Assembly (NCBI RefSeq): GCF_949769225.1
Contig: NZ_CATKPB010000011.1
Length of the DNA: 64,000 bases
Source of the DNA: Peptoniphilus_A genitalis
Lineage (GTDB): Bacteria; Bacillota; Clostridia; Tissierellales; Peptoniphilaceae
Direction: 5' to 3' (one strand)
Every line of letters begins with the position of its first letter. Within the stretch, counting starts at the first letter, position 1. The position numbers and the translations under genes were made by a program. The notes beneath the pieces were generated by a model. That model was not told where the DNA came from. It searched no databases and saw only the letters and a list, made by a program, of their open reading frames with translations. Below are positions 24,941 through 31,912 of the stretch, in pieces.

Positions 24941-26266
24941 TTAAAATGGCAATATTGGTCTTAAATATCTTAGTGTAAAGATAAGCGCCAATAAATACAT
25001 TACAGGTGAAACTTCTTTTCCACGTCCTGTTGCTACTTTTAAGATTACATAAGAGATCATTCCTACAGAAATACCTTCTGCAATTGAATATGCAAAGGGC
25101 ATTGTAACCATTGTCAAAAAGGCTGGAACTGATTCTGTGTAGTCATCTAATTTTATTTGATTAATTGGACTAATCATAAAAAGTCCTACCATTACAAGAG
25201 CAGCTGATGTTGCTTGTGCTGGCACAATTGAAAAAATCGGGAATAAAAATAGGGATACAAAGAAGAAGAAAGCACAAGATAGTGATGTAAGTCCAGTTCT
25301 TCCTCCGTCAGCTACACCTGATGCTGATTCAACAAAAGTTGTAACTGTAGATGTTCCCAAGAGTGCTCCCACAACTGTACCAATGGCATCAGATAAAAGG
25401 GCACGACCAACTCCTGGAAGGTTTCCATCTTCGTCGATTAAGCCTGCCTTTGTGGCAACTCCAGTTAAGGTTCCCACTGTATCAAATAAGTCTACAAATA
25501 AAAATGTAAACATTACTGAAAACATATCAAAGGTAAATAAATCTCCCCAGTGAAGTTTAAAGGCAACAGGGCTAAGTGATGGTGGAAGTGAGAATAACAT
25601 TCCTCCGGGTAAGTGACTAACTCCCAAGATAAGAGCAAGTACAGTTCCTGTTATAATTCCATATAAAAGTGCTCCCTTGACATTTTTTGCTGTCAAAAGT
25701 GCCATGACCATAAGTGATACTATAAAAACAAGAGATGGTCTTGATGCAATTTCGCCAAGAGAAATTAAAGTTGCGTCATTATTTACTATAACTCCTGCTG
25801 AAATAAGCCCAACTAGGGTTATAAATAATCCTATACCAACAGATACTGCATTCTTAAGTGACATTGGTATTGAAGTAAATATTGCTTCACGAATGTTGAA
25901 GAAGCTCATCACTATAAAGATGATACCTTCTAAGAATACTGCCGTTAAGGCGTAGGACCAATCGTGACCCATACTTAATACAACTGTGTAAGTGAAGAAA
26001 GCATTAAGTCCCATTCCTGCTGAAAGTGCGAAGGGCAAGTTTGCAAATAACCCCATAAAGAGCATTGCAATAATTGAAGCAACTATGGTCGCAGTGAAAA
26101 CTCCACCCTTGTCCATTCCAGTTTCAGATAACATGTTTGGATTAACAACAAGAATATATGACATTGTCATAAAAGTTGTAAGTCCTGCCAAAAATTCTGT
26201 TTTGGCATTAGTCTTTCTCTCATTGAGAGAAAATGTTCTTTCTAAAAAACTTGAATTTGTTTCCAT
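24941..26266 (-). CDS. NCS2-family purine permease (guanine/hypoxanthine type)
   Basis: Proton-coupled nucleobase importer of the AzgA/PbuG group, 441 aa with 12-14 helices. Matching blocks are AEFLAGLTTFMTMSYILVVNP near the N terminus, SAGMGLNAFFTYTVV, MFTFLFVDLFDTVGTLTGVA and TSTVTTFVESASGVADGGRTG. These are characteristic of the AzgA-like branch rather than uracil or xanthine carriers. A strong GAGGAGG precedes the ATG. I looked for a purine riboswitch in its leader and found none. Confidence 0.92.
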   Translation of the reverse strand: METNSSFLERTFSLNERKTNAKTEFLAGLTTFMTMSYILVVNPNMLSETGMDKGGVFTATIVASIIAMLFMGLFANLPFALSAGMGLNAFFTYTVVLSMGHDWSYALTAVFLEGIIFIVMSFFNIREAIFTSIPMSLKNAVSVGIGLFITLVGLISAGVIVNNDATLISLGEIASRPSLVFIVSLMVMALLTAKNVKGALLYGIITGTVLALILGVSHLPGGMLFSLPPSLSPVAFKLHWGDLFTFDMFSVMFTFLFVDLFDTVGTLTGVATKAGLIDEDGNLPGVGRALLSDAIGTVVGALLGTSTVTTFVESASGVADGGRTGLTSLSCAFFFFVSLFLFPIFSIVPAQATSAALVMVGLFMISPINQIKLDDYTESVPAFLTMVTMPFAYSIAEGISVGMISYVILKVATGRGKEVSPVMYLLALIFTLRYLRPILPF

Positions 26267-26374
26267 TTTTTCCTCCTCATATAAAATACATTTTTTATTC
26301 TATCACATTGGGCGACAAATGGTAGAAAGATGATAAATTTTTTTCTGTTAAAAATAATTTTTAAGTAAGAAAAA

Positions 26375-26405
26375 AAGACTCTTGAAGTGGGACTTCAAAA
26401 GTCTT
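26375..26405 (-). terminator. Terminator of the GntR-ABC operon
   Basis: AAGACT-cttGAAGTgggACTTCaaa-AGTCTT forms a two-part stem, with six A on the left (T on the minus strand). Confidence 0.78.
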
Positions 26406-26411
26406 TCTCTA

Positions 26412-27050
26412 TTAATAATCTTTTCTCTCTCCTAGTAGTCGAGAGATTATATAAATTGTTATTACAAAGGCAAGTAAGAATAAAGTCAATTTAATAGAAC
26501 TTGTTCTTTTTATTATGCCAAGGAAAAATCCTGCAGGATTCCTTCCAAGCCTATCTAAGAGGGGAAGTAAGGCAGGTGAACTTGTAAATATTGTTCCCAC
26601 ACCACTTGTTTGACCAAAGTAAAGATAGATGGGGATACTTATAAGATAATATGCCATCACATAAATTGTAATGAAAAGTCCAACCTTAAATTCAAAACCA
26701 TTTAATTCAACATTTTGTAAGATAAAGGTCATTAAAAGTCCATCTATTATAAATATACTTAATACCTTCAAGAACTTTACATTTATTATGTCAGCCCTTG
26801 ATGCACCAAGAGTCAAAAGGTAGGGCTTGCTCTTATCAATTATCATACCTTCACTAGATATTACGTATAAGATATAGTGTAATAGGATAGCTACTAGAAA
26901 AAGTAGGGCAAAGGGTTTTTCTCCAAAGAAACTTAATTCTTTTGTATATAATCCTAGGCTCTTAATGACAAAAATCATTGCAATAAATATGAGATAAACA
27001 ATAATAAATTTTTTCCTAATTTTAAAATCATTTTTTAAAAGAATTTTCAT
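26412..27050 (-). CDS. ABC transporter permease, third copy in the operon
   Basis: 212 aa, six predicted helices, beginning MKILLKNDFKIRKKF. The same N-terminal pattern (MKxxLxNxxK) occurs in the next two permeases, so the three arose by tandem duplication. It overlaps the upstream gene by four bases (ATGA). In YtrA-type operons such permeases form exporters of peptide antibiotics or unknown compounds. No periplasmic loop large enough to act as a sensor is seen. Confidence 0.75.
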   Translation of the reverse strand: MKILLKNDFKIRKKFIIVYLIFIAMIFVIKSLGLYTKELSFFGEKPFALLFLVAILLHYILYVISSEGMIIDKSKPYLLTLGASRADIINVKFLKVLSIFIIDGLLMTFILQNVELNGFEFKVGLFITIYVMAYYLISIPIYLYFGQTSGVGTIFTSSPALLPLLDRLGRNPAGFFLGIIKRTSSIKLTLFLLAFVITIYIISRLLGERKDY

Positions 27051-27667
27051 ACTATCCCCCTCTCCCTCAAATATTTTGTGGAATATTTATAGTCCAAGCT
27101 AAAGGACAAGATGCAAATTATTATTGAGACTCCTATACATATTGGTCTGTAAATAGTAAAGATTTCATAGAAACCTAAATAAATAAAGGATAAGCCTGCT
27201 CCAAAAATGATCCAAAATAATGCGCAAAGGAAAACTACGGATCCCCTTTGATATCTTGTGAAAACAATGTGGCTGAAGCTAAGGGCCATAAAGTCTAGGG
27301 CTATAAATAGGCTCATATAAATGTCTATGATAATATTTTTATCTTCCTCATTACTAAGAATTAATCCCATTAATAAAACAAGTGAAGTAATTACAAAGAT
27401 AATTAGGTTTTTTATTATCTTGGCAAGAGAATAGTCCTCAATAGATATTGGCATAGTCATAAACTTTTGAAAATCTTTGAAATTATCTCCAAAAACACTT
27501 TGTGCCCTAATGATAAAGATCAATGTAAGACTCCATTGGATAAAAAACTTGTTGAAAGCTTGTCCTGTTATCAAAAAACCTATAAAAAGTATGGCAGTAA
27601 TAAATATAACAATTGGTAGGACAATATTCTTTACAAGTTTAAAGTCATTATATAAAACTGCTTTCAT
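27047..27667 (-). CDS. ABC transporter permease, second copy
   Basis: 206 aa, six helices, beginning MKAVLYNDFKLVKNIVLP. Shares with the neighbouring permease the block GDNFKDFQKFMTMPISIEDY (GDKYSDMDKFLTMPISTSDY in the other). Four-base overlaps at both ends show strict translational coupling. It probably forms a heterodimer with one of the other permeases around a dimer of the single ATPase. Confidence 0.78.
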   Translation of the reverse strand: MKAVLYNDFKLVKNIVLPIVIFITAILFIGFLITGQAFNKFFIQWSLTLIFIIRAQSVFGDNFKDFQKFMTMPISIEDYSLAKIIKNLIIFVITSLVLLMGLILSNEEDKNIIIDIYMSLFIALDFMALSFSHIVFTRYQRGSVVFLCALFWIIFGAGLSFIYLGFYEIFTIYRPICIGVSIIICILSFSLDYKYSTKYLRERGIV

Positions 27668-28269
27668 ACTATCTCCTTCTCCCTTAAAAATTTTGATGAG
27701 AATTTATAATCCATAAAAACTGAAATTATTGGTAGTGCTATAGAAAGAATTATGAAAATTATTTTATAATTCAAAAGATACTTAGTGTAACTAAGCAATG
27801 GAAGCCCAACTAATAAAACAAATAAGGTATAAACTATAAATATATAAGATCTATGATATTTAGAAAAAAATATGTGGAAAATGCTCATTAAACTAAAATC
27901 AATTGCTAGAAAATAAAATATATATCTTTTTATAATTTCCATTGTAATGTCTTCTTTAAAAATTACTAAGAAAATAAAAAATGCTATTGATGTAATTAAA
28001 TAGACCATTATATTTCTGACGATTTTTCCAAGTGCATAGTCACTAGTAGAAATTGGCATTGTGAGAAACTTATCCATGTCACTGTACTTATCTCCAAAGG
28101 CAATTTGACCTCTTAATGTATAAGAAGCAGTAGCAATGCAGTAGTTAATAAGTCGGTTATCTCCTCCCATATTATTAATAAAAAATAAGAGTATTAATGC
28201 CAATCCTACTATTGATGCTAGAAAATAATACTTAAATATTTTCCATTCATTTAAAAGTACTGCTTTCAT
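27664..28269 (-). CDS. ABC transporter permease, first copy
   Basis: 201 aa, six helices, beginning MKAVLLNEWKIFKYYF. Closest to the second copy in sequence and length, including the shared FLTMPIS loop after helix 2. Its start overlaps the ATPase stop (ATGA). It belongs to the ABC-2 superfamily by topology and context. Confidence 0.78.
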   Translation of the reverse strand: MKAVLLNEWKIFKYYFLASIVGLALILLFFINNMGGDNRLINYCIATASYTLRGQIAFGDKYSDMDKFLTMPISTSDYALGKIVRNIMVYLITSIAFFIFLVIFKEDITMEIIKRYIFYFLAIDFSLMSIFHIFFSKYHRSYIFIVYTLFVLLVGLPLLSYTKYLLNYKIIFIILSIALPIISVFMDYKFSSKFLREKEIV

Positions 28270-29105
28270 TGTCCACCTCTTGATAAAAATATCATTATGT
28301 CCTCCACATTTGCCCTGTCAACAACTTCATTTGGATAAAATTCTTTGAAAACTTGAACATTTTTTATCAAAGCTTCTGTTGAGTATTTATTTTTTCTTGT
28401 CTTTAAGATAAAGTCTCCATAATTTTTTAAATTTTCTTCAGACGTTTTTAGGATTCCATATTTTTCTATTAGGGAGTCCTTTTCATCGTATAAGATAACT
28501 CTTCCCTCGTGGATATAAATTATATAGTCGGCGATTTTTTCTATATCAGACAAGATGTGTGATGAGAATAAAATTGTCTTGTCCCCATCCTTGATGTAGT
28601 CAAATAAAAATCCTATAATTTCGTCACGAATCACTGGGTCGAGGCCCGATGTTGGCTCGTCAAGGATCAAGAGGTCAGGGTCGTGACAAATTGCAGAAAT
28701 AATTTTTAATTTCATTAGATTACCTGTCGAGAGTTCGTTTAACTTCTTGTCCCTTGGCATCTTAAATTTATCTGCACAGTCATAAAACATTTCTTCATCA
28801 AAATTTTTGTAGGCAACTTTTAAAATATCCACAACATCCTTAATCTTAAAAGTATCGTTAAAGAAGGAGTCAGGTATCACTGCCCCAATTTTCTCGAAGG
28901 ACTCCTTGTGGATTTTTTCTCCAAAAACTTTTATGTCTCCATCATACCTATAGAGGTCCAAGATGCATTTTAAAAGTGTTGTCTTGCCTGCACCGTTCTC
29001 CCCAATTAGTCCAAGGACTGCTCCTTCTGGAATTTCTAAATTTTCTATATCAAGGTCAAAGTCCTTAAATTCTTTTCTCAAATTTTTTATTTCGATTGCT
29101 TTCAT
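28266..29105 (-). CDS. ABC transporter ATP-binding protein
   Basis: 279 aa. Walker A GENGAGKTTLL near residue 36, signature LSTGNLMKLKI near 125 (a deviation from LSGGQ common in the YtrB/EcsA group), Walker B LLILDEPTSGLDP and H-loop SSHILSD. The C-terminal ~70 residues extend past the nucleotide-binding domain. It is coupled by ATGA overlaps to the regulator upstream and the permeases downstream, forming one five-gene operon. Confidence 0.93.
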   Translation of the reverse strand: MKAIEIKNLRKEFKDFDLDIENLEIPEGAVLGLIGENGAGKTTLLKCILDLYRYDGDIKVFGEKIHKESFEKIGAVIPDSFFNDTFKIKDVVDILKVAYKNFDEEMFYDCADKFKMPRDKKLNELSTGNLMKLKIISAICHDPDLLILDEPTSGLDPVIRDEIIGFLFDYIKDGDKTILFSSHILSDIEKIADYIIYIHEGRVILYDEKDSLIEKYGILKTSEENLKNYGDFILKTRKNKYSTEALIKNVQVFKEFYPNEVVDRANVEDIMIFLSRGGQ

Positions 29106-29482
29106 ACTTCACCCACCTCATCTAATGTCTTTAAAATTTCTTGCAATTCTTCTATTTCAATTCCTGCAGCCTTGGCAACAGTCATTGCGTCAGTAAAATA
29201 TTTTTCGATCTCTGCAAGAGCATTCTCTCTTACAACTTCTTCATTTAATTTTTTTACAAAAGATCCCTTGCCTGGCATGGAGTAAATATATCCCTCTTGC
29301 TCCAAGTCATTGTAGGCACGCTTTGTTGTAATGACAGAGACCTTTAAGTCGCTGGCAAGAGTCCTCATACCAGGAAGATCTTCGTCAGCTTTTAATTCTC
29401 CAGCAACAATTTGAGCCTTGATTTGATTTTTTATCTGCTCATAAATTGGAAGGCCAGAGTCATTGGAAATAATAATTTTCAT
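29102..29482 (-). CDS. GntR-family regulator, YtrA type
   Basis: 126 aa. A winged-helix DNA-binding domain (GLPIYEQIKNQIKAQIVAG, then LPGMRTLASDLKVSVITTKR and YIYSMPGKGSFV) is followed by a short helical dimerisation tail of about 45 residues, the YtrA subfamily layout. As the first gene of the operon it probably represses its own transcript and responds to a compound exported by the ABC system. A candidate operator lies 46-68 bases upstream. Confidence 0.9.
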   Translation of the reverse strand: MKIIISNDSGLPIYEQIKNQIKAQIVAGELKADEDLPGMRTLASDLKVSVITTKRAYNDLEQEGYIYSMPGKGSFVKKLNEEVVRENALAEIEKYFTDAMTVAKAAGIEIEELQEILKTLDEVGEV

Positions 29483-29501
29483 ATCACACCACCTTTAAGC
29501 C

Positions 29502-29550
29502 TATATACTTTATATTTTTGCTTTTACACAGTACTTGTATTAAATACTGT
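29502..29550 (-). promoter_or_regulatory. Candidate operator and promoter region of the GntR-ABC operon
   Basis: An inverted repeat ACAGTA (29528-29533) ... TACTGT (29545-29550) lies upstream of a 16-base stretch, TATATACTTTATATTT (29502-29517). The same 16 bases recur exactly at 30617-30632 before the CPBP gene, and both are adjacent to TTTACAC. The repeated stretch contains a minus-strand TATAAA that may be the -10. Confidence 0.5.
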
Positions 29551-29575
29551 AATAATTCTAAAAAGCACAAAACAA

Positions 29576-30583
29576 TTAAGACTCCTTAATTTTCTCATAT
29601 ACAGATTTTTGCCAAAGTTCTTCATCCTTTATATACTTTGAAAATATGAAAATTCCAAATAATATTATTGAACTTACTATTGAAAATAAAGTTTCTTTTA
29701 AATCATAATGTTGTCCAGAAAATATATCTTTAGATAAATCTGTGACAAATAGTAGGGCAAGATTATTGTTTAAATAATGAATCATAACTGGAGCCCAGAT
29801 TGACTTTGTCTTGTTGTAAGCATAAGTTAAAAATATTCCCAAAAATGTACAGAATACAAGTTGTATAAGTATGGAATAAATTTGTGATGTCAAAACTCCA
29901 TCTGAATAATAAAATAAGTTAAGAGGCAAGTGCCAAATTCCCCAAATAAAACCTGTAATTAAAATAGACTTTTTAAGGCCATAAATTTCTTTTAGTCTTG
30001 GTGCTAGGTATGCCCTCCAACCGTATTCTTCTCCTATGAATGGCATAATGTTTAAAAAAGAGAAAATAAAAATTGAAATGAAAATTCTTAAACTCTTTAG
30101 ATTTAAAATTTTAAAAAATTCATTTGTTTCCCCTTGCAATACATAACCTAAAAAAGCTCTCAAAAAATATATAATTATAAAAAGTAAGCACATAAGTAAA
30201 GTTGATTTTTTATTTGGATTGTTTAGAGATAATTTCTTTTTAAGGTCCTTATCCATAGTGAAGATGCTTATAATCATTGCAATAGCAGAAATTAAAATAA
30301 CAAATTCAGACAACCCACTAAACTCTGGATAGAAAATATTTATTATCGAAAGTGCAAATAAGATAATACTTGTCACTAAATATATTCTAATTGCAGAAAT
30401 TTTTAAAATATTTTTATCTTCTTTATGCAATAATGCAATTACGCCTAAAAATGGAATAAACATTTGAAATAAAGGATAAATACTTGTGCTTATGTCGTGT
30501 AAGTTGCAGTAATAAATGGCAAATCCCATTAAGTAGGGAATAATAAATGATATGCCAATAAAAATTTTTAGATCTTTTTTCAT
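29576..30583 (-). CDS. CPBP-family intramembrane metalloprotease
   Basis: 335 aa, about eight membrane helices. The Abi/CPBP motifs are present: GEEYGWRAYL (EExxxR), FIWGIWHLPL (FxxxH) and MIHYLNNNL (HxxxN). Bacterial members process or protect against peptides, or act in membrane proteolysis. The gene has its own upstream region sharing a 16-base sequence with the GntR operon promoter, hinting at common control with that ABC exporter. GGAG lies before the ATG. Confidence 0.88.
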   Translation of the reverse strand: MKKDLKIFIGISFIIPYLMGFAIYYCNLHDISTSIYPLFQMFIPFLGVIALLHKEDKNILKISAIRIYLVTSIILFALSIINIFYPEFSGLSEFVILISAIAMIISIFTMDKDLKKKLSLNNPNKKSTLLMCLLFIIIYFLRAFLGYVLQGETNEFFKILNLKSLRIFISIFIFSFLNIMPFIGEEYGWRAYLAPRLKEIYGLKKSILITGFIWGIWHLPLNLFYYSDGVLTSQIYSILIQLVFCTFLGIFLTYAYNKTKSIWAPVMIHYLNNNLALLFVTDLSKDIFSGQHYDLKETLFSIVSSIILFGIFIFSKYIKDEELWQKSVYEKIKES

Positions 30584-30683
30584 AAAATCGTCAACTCCTT
30601 AATTTAATTTTAACTGTATATACTTTATATTTACACTATAAACCCAGTAAATAACTTTGTCAAGATTTTATAAAATTTTCCAA

Positions 30684-30711
30684 TAAAAAAAAGACTAAAT
30701 TTAATTAGTCT
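30684..30711 (-). terminator. Terminator of azlCD
   Basis: AGACTAA and TTAGTCT pair, with eight A on the left that read as T on the minus strand, about 50 bases past azlD. Confidence 0.7.
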
Positions 30712-30762
30712 CTTCTTCAAATTTTAATTTTTAATTTTTATTCTTCGCTCGTTACTTGTCAT

Positions 30763-31074
30763 TTACAAAAAATAAATTAATGTCATGTAGATACCTGTCC
30801 CAAGAAAGATTGAGAGCAAGAAATTTTTCAAAAACTTAAAGGACAAGATTATCCCTGCGAAGGCAAGTCCTAATGGCAAGACTTCGCTTGAATTTGTATA
30901 GTCCACTCCTCTTATGCAAAAGATTAGAAGGAGTCCCATTAGTGAGTAAGGAAGCTTTTCTCCAAGATAGGCTATGAAGCCTGGGAGTTCTCTCTTCCTA
31001 AAAATAATTCTTGGAAGGAACCTTGCAAGAATTGTTATTCCACCAGCGAGAAAAATATATTTCATTTCAGTCAT
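30763..31074 (-). CDS. azlD: AzlD-family branched-chain amino acid export subunit
   Basis: 103 aa with four hydrophobic segments and the AzlD opening ILARFLPRIIFR followed by LPGFIAYLGEKLPYSLMGLL. Partner of AzlC. Its ATG lies inside the azlC 3' end (8-base overlap), six bases after AGGAGGG, so production is coupled. Confidence 0.9.
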   Translation of the reverse strand: MTEMKYIFLAGGITILARFLPRIIFRKRELPGFIAYLGEKLPYSLMGLLLIFCIRGVDYTNSSEVLPLGLAFAGIILSFKFLKNFLLSIFLGTGIYMTLIYFL

Positions 31075-31747
31075 GTCTTTCCCTCCTGTAAGCTAGATAA
31101 AGGACAAGCAAGATAATAATCATGGCAGGTAGTATAAAATTTTCTCCAAAAATTATCATAGCTAGAATTGACTCTCCAAGTCCAAGAAGAGCTGGAAAGT
31201 GATCTTCCACTTGCTTCCACTGGCTCAAAAATATTACAAGGAAGAGGGCTGTCAAAATAAAATCTATTCCTTGGATTTCAAAATTTATAAAGTTGCCAAG
31301 GATGCCCCCAAGGATTGTGCCTATAAACCAATAGGACTGGAGCAAGATTAAAATTGAAAGATAAAAGTCTTCCTTCTCCATATCATCTGGCACTTTTGTT
31401 CCCATTATCATGGAATAGGCTTCGTCGCAAAGGGCATAGTAGGCATAAGTTTTTCTCTTCCCACTTAGACCTTTAAACTTGCCAAGACATGTTAGGGCAT
31501 AGAAAAAGTGCCTTATGTTCATCATGGCAATTATTAGGATGTAGGACAAAATGTCCATGCCTGAGTGCATGGCTTCAACGACTACAAATTGAATTGAGCC
31601 CGAGAAGATTACCACTGATGTCAATGGTGGCATCCAAAAATCATATCCAAAGGAAGATGTATATATCCCAAAGCTAAGTCCAATAAATAAAAAGGAAATT
31701 AAAATTGGAATTGTAATTGGAAAAACTTTTTTTAAATTTTTTATCAT
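31067..31747 (-). CDS. azlC: AzlC-family branched-chain amino acid exporter
   Basis: 226 aa membrane protein with the family blocks FPITIPILISFLFIGLSFGI, GSIQFVVVEAM, MMNIRHFFYALTCLGKF and a late SQWKQVEDHFPALLGL. With AzlD it exports branched-chain amino acids and toxic analogues. AAGGAGGG precedes the ATG and a TATAAT lies about 35 bases further up. No Lrp or LysR regulator is adjacent. Confidence 0.92.
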   Translation of the reverse strand: MIKNLKKVFPITIPILISFLFIGLSFGIYTSSFGYDFWMPPLTSVVIFSGSIQFVVVEAMHSGMDILSYILIIAMMNIRHFFYALTCLGKFKGLSGKRKTYAYYALCDEAYSMIMGTKVPDDMEKEDFYLSILILLQSYWFIGTILGGILGNFINFEIQGIDFILTALFLVIFLSQWKQVEDHFPALLGLGESILAMIIFGENFILPAMIIILLVLYLAYRRERHD

Positions 31748-31876
31748 CTCTTCCCTCCTTAAAATTAATTAGTAAACATTATAACATGTCAAAAATTTTT
31801 AAATCAATTTTATTTCTTTATATTTTTCACAAGCTTCTTATAATTTTTTAACTTCATCGCCTATAAAATTTCCCAA

Positions 31877-31902
31877 TAAAAAACTGACCCCTGGAGGTCA
31901 GT
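31877..31902 (-). terminator. Terminator of the P-type ATPase gene
   Basis: ACTGACC-cctgga-GGTCAGT with six A on the left (T on the minus strand). Confidence 0.82.
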
Positions 31903-31912
31903 CTTTTAAAGT

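Noticed and set aside
26267..26411. Purine riboswitch before the NCS2 permease
   Set aside because: None of the conserved purine-aptamer loops is present; only a terminator for the neighbouring operon was found.
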